Part shown: positions 8,843-17,463 of the stretch, in pieces
Numbering within the stretch: the first letter of the stretch is position 1
Layout of the letters: each line of letters opens with the position of its first letter
Assembly: GCF_003991905.1 (NCBI RefSeq)
Contig: NZ_RSCL01000017.1
Location: 1 to 64,000, forward strand
Length of the DNA: 64,000 bases
Reading direction: 5' to 3'
From: Dulcicalothrix desertica PCC 7102
GTDB taxonomy: Bacteria > Cyanobacteriota > Cyanobacteriia > Cyanobacteriales > Nostocaceae
Notes under the pieces: generated by a model
Database searches by the model: none
What the model saw: the letters and a program-made list of their open reading frames with translations, nothing else
What the model was told of the DNA's origin: nothing
Translations under genes and position numbers: made by a program

Positions 8843-8914
8843 ATACGTGATTGGATTTTACATAGTTTGACGAGCAAAACCATTACTTCAAAAGCTGTTT
8901 TGGTAAATGATTGA

Positions 8915-9145
8915 ATGATTCTCAATAATTCACTTATGTTTTATACCGTAAAGTATGGAGACACACTACCAAAAATAGCCGAACAATTTTATGGACAGCC
9001 CAGTATGTGGAGATTAATTTATGAAGCTAATCCAGATATTATTTTCATCACTCCTGGGATAACACTTTATATCCCCCTTCCTGAATCTATTAATGAGAAA
9101 GAAGTAGAGAAAAACCAAAACTTGTACAAACCTACAGAAAAGTAA
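8915..9145 (+). CDS. Small LysM-domain protein
   Basis: A 76-residue protein made almost wholly of one LysM fold: [33 protein letters not shown] followed in the same domain by [10 protein letters not shown] (shown here in pieces: [29 protein letters not shown]). LysM binds peptidoglycan or similar glycans, or acts as a tail-type protein adaptor. There is no signal peptide. An in-frame ATG at 8936, exactly before the LysM start, is an alternative start. It ends 4 bp before the following exported protein gene, suggesting co-transcription. Confidence 0.75.
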   Translation: MILNNSLMFYTVKYGDTLPKIAEQFYGQPSMWRLIYEANPDIIFITPGITLYIPLPESINEKEVEKNQNLYKPTEK

Positions 9146-9149
9146 TAGT

Positions 9150-9659
9150 ATGACTAAATCTCAGCACTCTATCAAAAATAATTTTGTGCGTTTCGGAGCA
9201 ATTAGTGGAAGTTTATTAATTGGGTTAACATCATTTGTTATACCTATTTCCTTAGCACAAAGCGCCCAAGCTCAACAAGTGCATAAGTCTAATAATGATA
9301 ATTTGTTTGTTATCCCACCTATGCCTGAAGGACTGCAAACTCCAAGCGCTACGGTTGTACCTGTAAATGGAAAAGTCAACGTGAAGCTGACTAACAAAAC
9401 TAACGCTGCACTTACATACGAAGTCATTGGACATACCAACCAACGCACTCTTTTAGGGAAATCAACTGTCACCCTAAAAAACCTACCAGTTTCTGTAGCT
9501 ATTAGCTTCCGGCGCCGGGATAAGGGACTGCTTACCGTTAAACCTCAAGGGGAAACAACACCTGGACTACTAGAAGTTAAGTTAGATGAAGGGACTTATT
9601 TTGGTAACGATAAAATTGCAATGCGAGTTGAAACAACAGGTGATGTTTTCTTGAACTAA
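9150..9659 (+). CDS. Exported protein of unknown function
   Basis: 169 residues. A typical signal peptide covers residues 1-44 (hydrophobic GSLLIGLTSFVIPISLA, then QSAQAQQ as the probable cleavage region). The mature part is beta-rich with repeated VNVKLTNKT, TLLGKSTVTLKNLP and VAISFRRRD segments, suggesting an immunoglobulin-like or carboxypeptidase-regulatory-like sandwich. I recognise no named family. It starts 4 bp after the LysM gene and ends 9 bp before the ABC transporter gene, so these three are probably one transcript. Confidence 0.7.
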   Translation: MTKSQHSIKNNFVRFGAISGSLLIGLTSFVIPISLAQSAQAQQVHKSNNDNLFVIPPMPEGLQTPSATVVPVNGKVNVKLTNKTNAALTYEVIGHTNQRTLLGKSTVTLKNLPVSVAISFRRRDKGLLTVKPQGETTPGLLEVKLDEGTYFGNDKIAMRVETTGDVFLN

Positions 9660-9668
9660 TTCTAGCAA

Positions 9669-11057
9669 ATGAACCTTAAAAAAACCTGGCTGTATTCTTT
9701 AAACGGTTTATTAGCCATACCTTTATTGCTTTTGCTTAGTTCATTAATCCCTAAAAATTTGGGTATTAGGTCATTTACTAGGACTAGTCTTTCTTTTCTA
9801 TTATTGATTCTTACATCAGTTGTTACTCTAGTTTCTTTTACGGGTGTATTATTATCTATATCTGTTACTTTATCTGTTACGCTAATTTTATATGCGATTA
9901 TAGGAACAGTTATTACAGTTTACATAGGTCAAAGATTAATTATTATTAACTTCAACCAGCTTAAACAAGAAGCTAATTTTCGTTATGGTCTTATTCATGT
10001 TCGAGATAACGCCGAGTCTGTTGCCTTTTATCAAGGTGAAGCCCAAGAGTCAGTTCAATTAAAACAGCGGTTTATAGGCGCCATTCGTAACTTCGATTTG
10101 TTGATTAACTGGCAGCGAAATCTTGGCTTCTTTACCGTCAGTTACGATTACTTTGTTTCTGCGCTACCATATATTATTGTGGCGCCGATCTATTTTGCGG
10201 GTAATGCGGAATTTGGGAAATTTACCCAGGCAGCAATTGCATTTCAGCAAATTTTCCGAGCTTTATCTATTATAGTTAGCCAGTTTGAAAGTTTGACGGC
10301 TTTTGCAGCAGGAGTTGAGCGTCTGGATAGTTTGCATAGTGCTTTAAAAACACCATCTCCAAACGCAACAGGAATGACAACTATCGATATGACGGAAAAC
10401 TCCAAATTAGCTTTACGTCAAGTTACTTTACTCACCCCCAATTATCAACGTACTTTAATTCGTGAACTCTCCGCCACCATCAACCGAGGAGAAGGAATGG
10501 TCATTGTCGGGCACAGTGGCAGCGGTAAAAGTTCTGTTTTACGTGCAATTGCAGGTTTATGGAATGCGGGAACAGGTCATATTATTCACCCTTCCTCGAC
10601 AGATATGATGTTTTTGCCGCAACGTCCCTATATGGTACTGGGTTCTTTGCGAAGTCAGTTGCTCTATCCCAATACCGACCCTAATATCAGTGAAAGTAAA
10701 TTGCATCAAGTTTTGGAAGAGGTAAATTTAAAAGACTTACCAGAACGAGTTGGAGGGTTTGATGCAGAACTCGACTGGGCAAACGTCCTATCCTTGGGAG
10801 AACAACAACGTCTTGCTTTTGCCCGTCTGTTACTAAGTGCTAGGAGCTATGCTATTTTAGATGAAGCAACGAGCGCGCTAGATATTAACAACGAACGGCG
10901 CCTGTATCAACAATTGAAAGCTACTGGAACTACTATAATTAGTGTTGGGCACCGCTCTAGCTTATTGCAGTATCATGAATATGTTTTAAAGCTGGATGGT
11001 GACTCTAATTGGCAGTTGATGCCAACCAGAGAATATAATTCTGCTGAAGTTTGTTAA
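9669..11057 (+). CDS. ABC transporter permease/ATPase, N-terminally shortened
   Basis: 462 residues. It resembles the SbmA/BacA/YddA-type half transporters (ABC_membrane_2 plus ABC_tran), normally about 570-600 residues. Homology begins at RSFTRTSLSFLLL (about residue 35), deep in the membrane domain; the usual first one or two helices are missing and a short unrelated hydrophobic leader (residues 1-33) replaces them. The nucleotide-binding domain is complete: Walker A GHSGSGKSS (about 280), signature LSLGEQQR (about 375), Walker B AILDEATSA (about 395) and H-loop VGHR. The shortened membrane part may affect topology. It could be a deletion product that still expresses, or a divergent functional form. 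Confidence 0.8.
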   Translation: MNLKKTWLYSLNGLLAIPLLLLLSSLIPKNLGIRSFTRTSLSFLLLILTSVVTLVSFTGVLLSISVTLSVTLILYAIIGTVITVYIGQRLIIINFNQLKQEANFRYGLIHVRDNAESVAFYQGEAQESVQLKQRFIGAIRNFDLLINWQRNLGFFTVSYDYFVSALPYIIVAPIYFAGNAEFGKFTQAAIAFQQIFRALSIIVSQFESLTAFAAGVERLDSLHSALKTPSPNATGMTTIDMTENSKLALRQVTLLTPNYQRTLIRELSATINRGEGMVIVGHSGSGKSSVLRAIAGLWNAGTGHIIHPSSTDMMFLPQRPYMVLGSLRSQLLYPNTDPNISESKLHQVLEEVNLKDLPERVGGFDAELDWANVLSLGEQQRLAFARLLLSARSYAILDEATSALDINNERRLYQQLKATGTTIISVGHRSSLLQYHEYVLKLDGDSNWQLMPTREYNSAEVC

Positions 11058-11078
11058 ATATTATCTATTTTTTGTGTT

Positions 11079-11106
11079 GTAGAGATGTGATTAATCACGT
11101 CTCTAC
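11079..11106. repeat. 28-bp palindromic repeat (GTAGAGA family)
   Basis: GTAGAGATGTGA ... TCACGTCTCTAC, a near-perfect 28-bp palindrome just after the ABC transporter stop. The same family appears at 27155-27182 and as a half copy near 18822-18839. It may end transcription here. The remainder of 11107-11318 shows no gene. Confidence 0.65.
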
Positions 11107-11318
11107 ATTTGTGTTTGTGGTTACAGAATAATTTAATACATAAACATTTCTAAAGGAAGAAGTCAGAGCGTAATTACTGAAACTATTCTTAAAAGAGCCT
11201 GTAAACTATTACATGCTGCAATATCTCAAGTTTGCTTTTGTCGGCTGTGGGGATTGACCCCCTATCTTATTATTTTATAGTTAGCAGGAGTTTGTTTAAC
11301 AATTAATTGGTATAAAGT

Positions 11319-11723
11319 ATGAATAATCAAACTACATGGAAATACGTATTTCAGTTAAAAGCTGTGATAAATTGGGTCGAATCTGTGTTTTTGTTATTAT
11401 CAGACCAATGGATTCGTAAGTCACTTAATCTAGAACCTCTAGTAAATTCTGAATATTCACATCTATTTCTAGCATTAGTATTTGTTATTGGGATTGGCTA
11501 TTGGTGGGTTGGTCAAGATATCTCTGAGAATTTCAGCATTGTAAAACTAGGAATTTACGCACAATATTCGGTTTTTTCTATCTTGGCTTATCATACTATT
11601 GTAGGCAATATTCACCCATTTTATTTGCTCCCAGGTGTTATTAACCTAATTTTCGCCATTTTATTCACCATATTTGTATATTCCTCTGCTTCACCTAAAT
11701 CAGCTATATCAGAAGTAAAATAA
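11319..11723 (+). CDS. Small polytopic membrane protein
   Basis: 134 residues with about four predicted transmembrane helices (approximately 16-33, 47-65, 79-98 and 103-124) and a short polar C-terminal tail. I do not recognise a family; the layout resembles small integral proteins of the DUF4345 type, but no diagnostic motif is visible. It lies 15 bp upstream of the Nudix gene, so the two may be co-transcribed. Confidence 0.6.
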   Translation: MNNQTTWKYVFQLKAVINWVESVFLLLSDQWIRKSLNLEPLVNSEYSHLFLALVFVIGIGYWWVGQDISENFSIVKLGIYAQYSVFSILAYHTIVGNIHPFYLLPGVINLIFAILFTIFVYSSASPKSAISEVK

Positions 11724-11738
11724 CCAGGTTAATTTAAA

Positions 11739-12275
11739 ATGCCACTACAACATGGGCCTTGGACGATACAACAAACAAAAGTAAAGTACCACAATTCATT
11801 TATTAGCATTCGTGAAGACCAAGTGGTTCAGCCTAATAATATACCTGGAATGTACGCCATTGTTAAAATGAAACCAGGTGTTGCTATTTTGCCAATAGAT
11901 AATGATAACAAAGTATATCTGACCAAACAATTTCGTTATGCACTGGGTAAAGAAAGTATTGAAGTTGTATCTGGTACAGTCGAGGAGAAAGAGCCAAGAC
12001 AGTTAGCTGCACGAAGAAAACTAAGAGAAGAAATTGGCATTATCGCCTCAGAATTAATTGATTTAGGCGTAGTTGATTTAGATACATCGATTGTACGTTG
12101 CTGTGTGCATATGTTTTTAGCGAAGCAGCTAACAACAGTCGAAGCACATAAAGAAGGTACAGAAATAATAGAAAAATTTCATGTTCCTTTAGATACTGCT
12201 GTGCAAATGGTAATGGATAGTAAAATTACCCACGCTCTTAGTTGTGCATTGATTTTGAAAGCTGCCAAACGTTAA
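11739..12275 (+). CDS. Nudix hydrolase, ADP-ribose pyrophosphatase-like
   Basis: 178 residues with a single Nudix fold. The Nudix box G-x5-E-x7-RE-U-x-EE-x-GU is recognisable as GTVEEKE...RKLREEIGI at about residues 79-101. The metal-binding EE pair is kept, but the first Glu of the REUxEE helix is Lys (RKLREE). The N-terminal strand pattern (VKYHNSFISIREDQV) and the GVAILPIDN segment match the ADP-ribose/nucleoside diphosphate sugar pyrophosphatase group. Expected reaction: hydrolysis of an NDP-X bond. Substrate unknown. Confidence 0.8.
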   Translation: MPLQHGPWTIQQTKVKYHNSFISIREDQVVQPNNIPGMYAIVKMKPGVAILPIDNDNKVYLTKQFRYALGKESIEVVSGTVEEKEPRQLAARRKLREEIGIIASELIDLGVVDLDTSIVRCCVHMFLAKQLTTVEAHKEGTEIIEKFHVPLDTAVQMVMDSKITHALSCALILKAAKR

Positions 12276-12296
12276 CTATAAATACTTTTCTATTAT

Positions 12297-12671
12297 TTAT
12301 TTTGCTACACTATCGCCTGACAAAGAGGGCCATCTAACAGTCAGAATAGTACAATCAGATTCAGCCTCCCAGGTATGGGAAACACCTGGGCGCCACAAAA
12401 CATAATCGCCTTCATGAGATAGTACAATTTCTCTATCTTCAAATTCCAGCCGAAACCGTCCATTTATTAAAATAGATAGCGTAGTGGCTTCATTGTTTAC
12501 TGCCCATTGCGTTCTATTTTCGCCTGCTTTGTGAATAGCCCATTTCACCTCAAGTTCTTCAGTGTAACGAGCGTCATCCGGGTTGATAAAGTGACCAATA
12601 AACCAACCCCCACGACTTGCACCTTCTTTTTTCGCGTTACCAAAAATAACTTCATTCTGGCTCGATTGCAT
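12297..12671 (-). CDS. Cupin-fold protein
   Basis: 124 residues, a single small cupin barrel. Visible features are VKWAIHKAGE, TTLSILINGRFRLEFE (cupin motif 1 region) and EGDYVLWRPGVSHTWEAESDC (motif 2 region, given here as two parts: EGDYVLW and PGVSHTW). The motif 2 His is present; the paired His of motif 1 is replaced, so metal binding is uncertain. Such proteins are often sugar or small-ligand binding modules. It is convergent with the Nudix gene (22 bp between stops). Confidence 0.7.
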   Translation of the reverse strand: MQSSQNEVIFGNAKKEGASRGGWFIGHFINPDDARYTEELEVKWAIHKAGENRTQWAVNNEATTLSILINGRFRLEFEDREIVLSHEGDYVLWRPGVSHTWEAESDCTILTVRWPSLSGDSVAK

Positions 12672-12742
12672 TACCGTAATCCAATTTTTTATATAAACAA
12701 TTTTAAAAACAATTTTAAATTATTTGTTTTCGCTATTTACAT

Positions 12743-12811
12743 AAAGAAACCTGGTTTCCACGCAAATCGTCATTTTTATTACATGCTATCAACAAAGAAA
12801 CCAGGTTTCTA
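12743..12811. repeat. Palindromic repeat, AGAAACCTGGTTTC family, copy 1
   Basis: Two small palindromes, AAGAAACCTGGTTTC at the left and AGAAACCAGGTTTCT at the right, flank about 35 bp that contain TCGTCATTTTTATTACA. An almost identical element is at 38519-38588. Gap 12672-13161 otherwise holds no gene I can support. Confidence 0.7.
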
Positions 12812-13161
12812 GGTAAAATTTTAGTACGCAACGCATCGATTGATTTACAGCCTGTAATTTCCCTGTTCTGTATTGTATAAATACTTACGTGCTTACCTTC
12901 GTTAAGTAATGTTAAGAGCCTCTGTAAATTAACTATAAAGACAGGAATAACTAATTACAATTGTCAATTTTTGATTCATGTGCTAATTTATAACATGCGT
13001 GGATTATATCGTATTCTGTAGTATTTGCTTCTATCGCAAGATAGATAATAAAATGGCACGCGAGATTTAAGAGGAGCGCAAAAACACTCTGTTTTAATAA
13101 GGCACCTGGTTTAAAGCGCTGAAGTAAGCTCCTTTACCCTCTTGCAATATTGGCTATAAAT

Positions 13162-14598
13162 ATGAATTCAGAAGTCAGAGACGAAATTTCATTTTTAACA
13201 TGTCCTATAACCTTTGAGCAAAGTCATCAAAGGATATTAGCAGAAAGCGTACTTGTTGCAGAGAAGCTTCAAAAAATTTCTAAACCAGAAATTAGGTCTA
13301 GCCTTCGAGCATCAACTATTGAAGGTGTTTTCGCGACCCTGTTTTACAGCATTATTGGCGGCGTATTACTAAGTAATTTCTTGCTAGATTTGGGCGCCAG
13401 TCCGGTGTTTATTGGTTTGCTTGCTTCTATTCCTCAACTTCTAAACCTATTTCAACCACTAGGAGCTTATTTTGCAGATAAAAGTACTAGCAGAAGAAGG
13501 TGGTCGATAAGCATTTTCTTATCGTCGCGGTTGCTATGGTTGATTGTTGCGCTCGCTATTTTTTGCGGTAACGAGTTCCATCTGATTGACCATGTTCTGT
13601 TGGTACAGTTGACATTGGCAATTATATTACTGACTAATATCATTGAAGCTTTTGGTCGTGCTTCTTGTGTTAGTTGGATGGCTGCTTTAGTACCAGAGCG
13701 TTTGCGAGGACGATATTTTGGCTTTCGCAATAGTTCCATTAACTTAATGAATCTTTTGGCGGTACCGTTGTTGGGATTAGTGGTATCAAAATATCCTGGT
13801 GGAAGAGTGCAAGGCTTTGGGGTGGTCTTGATTATAGGAATTGTGTTTGCGCTAATCAGTCTGGGCTATCAATTTTTGATGACTGATGTAAATCCGATAG
13901 AAGAATCTTTATCAAGTAAAAATACAGTTCCGTTAGAAGGGTGGGAGACTGTTGCTAGCTTCCTCAAAGATACTAATTTTTTGAAATTTCTACTTTACTC
14001 TGGTTTATGGAGCTTTGCTGTTAATGTCAGCGCTCCTTTCTTTAACCTTTACCTACTGGAAAAACTGTCTATAGATGTTAGCGTGGTCACGATTTATAAC
14101 AGTTTGGGAACAGGCGCCAATTTACTCATGTTAATTTTCTGGGGTAAGCTGGCCGACCGAGTTGGGAATCGTCCGCTTTTGGTAATGGTGGGAATTTTGG
14201 TAGCGCTAACACCTTTACTGTGGCTGTTTGGTGGGTGTAACGCAGTTTCTCTTTGGATTTGGTTCCCATTATTGCACTTGCTAGGTGGCGCCACTTGGGC
14301 GGCAATTGACTTGTGCAGCGGCAATCTTTTGATGGGAGTGGCGCAAAAAGCGAACAGGTCTATTTACTTTGCACTTGCAGCAGCAGTTCCGGGTGTCACT
14401 GGAGCAATGGGAATCATTGTTGGTGGTGTTAGCACAACTCTTGCTAGTACTGATGGTTGGGACGTGCTATTTTCTCTCTCTGCTGGTCTGCGGCTTTTTG
14501 CACTGCTACCATTGTTATTTATTTGGGAGCAGCGTTCTATACCTTTGGGTCAGCTTTGGCAAGTGCTATTTCCACATTCTAAAAGCCCGTTGCCATAA
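13162..14598 (+). CDS. MFS transporter
   Basis: About 478 residues with 11-12 hydrophobic helices and the major facilitator layout. An N-terminal cytoplasmic stretch of about 60 residues precedes the first helix. The loop-2/3 type motif LGAYFADKSTSRRRW (D-K-x-x-x-R-R-R) and the second-half counterpart FWGKLADRVGNRPLL are clear. The start is taken at ATG 13162; the frame opens 4 codons earlier at TTG. No substrate can be assigned. The gene is transcribed toward the minus-strand DUF6335 gene. Confidence 0.8.
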   Translation: MNSEVRDEISFLTCPITFEQSHQRILAESVLVAEKLQKISKPEIRSSLRASTIEGVFATLFYSIIGGVLLSNFLLDLGASPVFIGLLASIPQLLNLFQPLGAYFADKSTSRRRWSISIFLSSRLLWLIVALAIFCGNEFHLIDHVLLVQLTLAIILLTNIIEAFGRASCVSWMAALVPERLRGRYFGFRNSSINLMNLLAVPLLGLVVSKYPGGRVQGFGVVLIIGIVFALISLGYQFLMTDVNPIEESLSSKNTVPLEGWETVASFLKDTNFLKFLLYSGLWSFAVNVSAPFFNLYLLEKLSIDVSVVTIYNSLGTGANLLMLIFWGKLADRVGNRPLLVMVGILVALTPLLWLFGGCNAVSLWIWFPLLHLLGGATWAAIDLCSGNLLMGVAQKANRSIYFALAAAVPGVTGAMGIIVGGVSTTLASTDGWDVLFSLSAGLRLFALLPLLFIWEQRSIPLGQLWQVLFPHSKSPLP

Positions 14599-14616
14599 GT
14601 TGCTTGTCTCTACATA

Positions 14617-15123
14617 TCAACGTTCTTGATAATCTTCTGAGGACATAGGGTCTAATTCCCATCTACCAGAATCACGTTCATCCAAAATATCGATTGTTTG
14701 AAGCGATACCCCGTCATCATAATCTAAACCAACAGCGGCGCCGAGTTCTTGAACAATGTTTTGATCGGGAGTCGCAACAGTTCCCCCTACTGCTTCGTCA
14801 CCAACTGCTTCAGCCTGGTCCCAACGAGCATCGATATCACCTCCTGTTAGTTCTGGACTAGTCGATGTGTACTGCTCCATACGGTCATGCATGGTGCGTC
14901 CGCCAATTTCTAGCCCAGGTTCTACGGCAACACCCGTTCCAAATGATTCAGTTATTGCTTGGGGTAAATCTGAAATAATCTCTTTGTCTGTGTCTTCTAC
15001 GGGTATATCAGAAACAAGGTCAATATCTTCGTCGATGGGTATATCTAAAATATTGCCCTCGACCCTTGTATTTAGTTTCTTGTCTGTTTTGCTAGTCGAG
15101 TCAGCCATAATGCTCCGAATCAT
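14617..15123 (-). CDS. DUF6335 family protein
   Basis: 168 residues, acidic. The C-terminal half carries the DUF6335 signature: GRTMHDRMEQYTSTSPELTG, DIDARWDQAEAVGDEAVGG, TPDQNIVQELGAAVGL and RWELDPMSSEDY. The N-terminal 60 residues are low complexity and rich in Asp/Glu/Ile. The function of the family is unknown; it is widespread in cyanobacteria. It lies 90 bp downstream of galK and may be read through from the gal operon. Confidence 0.8.
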   Translation of the reverse strand: MIRSIMADSTSKTDKKLNTRVEGNILDIPIDEDIDLVSDIPVEDTDKEIISDLPQAITESFGTGVAVEPGLEIGGRTMHDRMEQYTSTSPELTGGDIDARWDQAEAVGDEAVGGTVATPDQNIVQELGAAVGLDYDDGVSLQTIDILDERDSGRWELDPMSSEDYQER

Positions 15124-15212
15124 CCAAATACCTATAAATGCAAAATATCTAAAAATGAAATCATTAAAATCCGCTTTGAGGATGAAAATTTATTAGTTGA
15201 TATGAGTAAAGT

Positions 15213-16313
15213 TTAGGCGCCTACTAATATATTTCCGGTGTAACCAGCATGATTGTATTGTTCAAGGACTTGTTCAGCAATATTTTTCTCTTCTCCTGCT
15301 GCGACCAAAGCAACAGTCGCACCTCCAAATCCGGCGCCTGTTAACCTGGCACCAAAGACTCCCGGAGTTTTCTGCAATATATCGACTAATGTATCGAGCG
15401 CAGGTACAGAAACTTCGTAATCATCACGTAAGCTAGCGTGCGAAGCATTCATCAATTCCCCAAATTGTTGTAGAGACGAGACATGTCGCGTCTGTGTCTC
15501 GACATTTTGTAATGCCTCTAAAACACGATTATTTTCTGTTACAACATGACGCGCGCGTCGTCGCAACGGTTCTGGTAACGTTTCTACCAAGTTGACATCA
15601 GTAATATCTCGTAGAGCTTTCACTCCCAGTAATTGCGCTGCTTGTTCACACTCTGCACGTCGTTCGTTATATCCACTACCAGCTAAAGTACGAGGGACAC
15701 CGCTCTCTATCACCACAATCTTGGCGCCTTCAGGCAAAGGTAAAATACGACGTTCCAAAGTACGGGTGTCTAAAAACAGCATGTGTTCAGTATCAGCCAG
15801 ACTCGAAGCCATCTGATCCATAATCCCACATTGTACATGGGCATACTGAATTTCAGCCTTTTGTGCAAACTGGGCAATTTCTACATCATTGATAGGCAAA
15901 TTAAAAAGTTGACGTATTCCTCTAAGAGTTGCTACCTCTAATGCTGCACTACTGGATAACCCCGAACCTAGGGGAACTGAGGATTTAACGTACAGATTTA
16001 TAGGTGATATTGTATACCCAACTTCTTTTAAAACTTGAATACAACCAAAAATATACCTTGCATATTCCTCTTGCATCTCACCTGCTCTAAAAGACTCTTC
16101 TCTAATATCTACTCGCTCATCTAAATTTTCTGAATAGAAGTGGTACATTCTATCATCACTTAATCCAATTTGTACTATCGTTTGTTGAGGAATTGCTGTA
16201 GGCAGAACGAACCCGTCATTGTAATCAGTATGTTCACCAAGTAAGTTAACTCTTCCAGGCGCCAACGCTTCAACAGATGGTAATTTTTGATTAAATATTG
16301 TTTGAAAATTCAT
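15213..16313 (-). CDS. galK: Galactokinase
   Basis: 366 residues, GHMP kinase family; phosphorylates galactose at C1 (Leloir pathway). The galactokinase signature GRVNLLGEHTDYNDGF is at about residue 20, the ATP loop VPLGSGLSSSAALE at about 116, the catalytic-region Asp in CGIMDQMASSL, and the C-terminal GHMP motif in ARLTGAGFGGATVAL. The segment EALQNVETQTRHVSSLQQFG is about five residues longer than in E. coli GalK as I recall it, and its DNA (15470-15515) resembles the GTAGAGA palindromic repeat family. Last catalytic gene of a minus-strand galT-M24-galK set; 40 bp from the M24-like gene. Confidence 0.95.
   Translation of the reverse strand: MNFQTIFNQKLPSVEALAPGRVNLLGEHTDYNDGFVLPTAIPQQTIVQIGLSDDRMYHFYSENLDERVDIREESFRAGEMQEEYARYIFGCIQVLKEVGYTISPINLYVKSSVPLGSGLSSSAALEVATLRGIRQLFNLPINDVEIAQFAQKAEIQYAHVQCGIMDQMASSLADTEHMLFLDTRTLERRILPLPEGAKIVVIESGVPRTLAGSGYNERRAECEQAAQLLGVKALRDITDVNLVETLPEPLRRRARHVVTENNRVLEALQNVETQTRHVSSLQQFGELMNASHASLRDDYEVSVPALDTLVDILQKTPGVFGARLTGAGFGGATVALVAAGEEKNIAEQVLEQYNHAGYTGNILVGA
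15470..15515. repeat. GTAGAGA-type palindrome inside galK
   Basis: GTAGAGACGAGACATGTCGC followed by GTCTGTGTCTCGAC resembles the intergenic palindrome at 27155-27182 but lies in frame within galK, at the place where the protein carries extra residues. Suggests an in-frame insertion of a mobile palindrome. Confidence 0.4.
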
Positions 16314-16353
16314 AGTTTCAATAGTAAATTTGTAAAAGAAATCATACTAAATA

Positions 16354-17448
16354 TTAAACTTCTAAAACAAGTGGACGTAATCTTCCTTCTACTTCGACGC
16401 TAGGAAAGTTGGCATCATAAGTCAAATTCTCCAACTTCCCATCGGCACTAATTACAAAAGTATCCTCAATTTTTGCACCTGCGAGACTTGGATTCCACGC
16501 AACAGCAATGTTTTCTTTCAAAGTATCAGTTGTAGTGGGATTTGCGACAATTTCTCGCGCTAGGTATCCAGTCGTTCCTCCCTGATGATGTTCGCGGATT
16601 GCATTGGGAAAATTGTGTTGTTGATAAGCGTAGAATAAAGTTTGGTAAACCTCATTTAAAGCAGTTCCTGGTTTACACTTATTTAATGCTACGCTTTCAA
16701 CTTCACGACAAACACGATGCAATTCGTTTTCTTGATGTGGAATTGTACCAAAAGAAACGAAACGGGTTAGATTTGCATACAAACCATACCCCCGCGCGCA
16801 AAATACCATCATTGCTTTGACTCCAATCGGTTCGTTTGTTGGTGTAGCGTGACGATATAGCGGTAAACGTCTTTCTCCTGCTACAAGTGTTAAAGCTGGA
16901 TGTAACCCTCTTGCCCATAGCGCTTCTGCACCTGCACCCGCTAATTGATATTCTGTCCAAGTTGGTTTTGCTGCTTGTAGTACTTCTGTCATTGCTTCGC
17001 TTGCTTTGCATCCTACTTCGCGATAGCGCTCTAACTCAGTTGGCATCATTACTCTTTTATATTGTTGTAAAGATTCAGGTAATGGCTTTTGTGTTTCAGT
17101 CGGACGGTCGCTTAATACTTTTCCATCTCCAGTTGCATCACGTATAAATGACTTACGTGCGTTAGTATCTGCCCAAGGATAGATGTGTAATTTTAAGTTA
17201 GATGGTAATTCCTCGTCTTGTAAACGTTGTGCCTCAATTTCGTCTGTTAATACCCAAGCATCTTCAGGTGTTACCAATACAGATGCTATGCCAGTTTCAG
17301 CAGTAAGTAAAACTGTATTCGAGGCGCCAGCAGTTGCCCAAGCAAACCAGTCTGTACCAGATAAGTACACACCTTGGGCGCCAGTTTCTTTAAGAGTTTG
17401 GCGGATAAATTCGAGTTTGGTAGATACTTCGTCATTATACCGATTCAT
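16354..17448 (-). CDS. M24 (pita-bread) family protein, metal site incomplete
   Basis: 364 residues with the creatinase-like N-terminal domain and the M24 C-terminal domain. In true M24 metallopeptidases two Asp, one His and two Glu bind the metal pair. Here the first positions read CARGYGLYANLTR (no Asp), the His is kept in REHHQGGTTGY (about 287), the first Glu position reads AVAWNPSLAG (Asn) and only the last Glu remains in KIEDTF (about 327). It is therefore unlikely to be a dinuclear metallopeptidase; it could be a creatinase-like, metal-free hydrolase or a binding protein. It lies 15 bp downstream of galT and 40 bp upstream of galK, so it probably has a role in galactoside use. Confidence 0.75.
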   Translation of the reverse strand: MNRYNDEVSTKLEFIRQTLKETGAQGVYLSGTDWFAWATAGASNTVLLTAETGIASVLVTPEDAWVLTDEIEAQRLQDEELPSNLKLHIYPWADTNARKSFIRDATGDGKVLSDRPTETQKPLPESLQQYKRVMMPTELERYREVGCKASEAMTEVLQAAKPTWTEYQLAGAGAEALWARGLHPALTLVAGERRLPLYRHATPTNEPIGVKAMMVFCARGYGLYANLTRFVSFGTIPHQENELHRVCREVESVALNKCKPGTALNEVYQTLFYAYQQHNFPNAIREHHQGGTTGYLAREIVANPTTTDTLKENIAVAWNPSLAGAKIEDTFVISADGKLENLTYDANFPSVEVEGRLRPLVLEV

Positions 17449-17463
17449 TTTTTTACACCCTTT

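Noticed and set aside
9669-11057. ABC transporter gene as a pseudogene
   Set aside because: The frame is long and the ATPase motifs are complete, so I only note the shortened N terminus.
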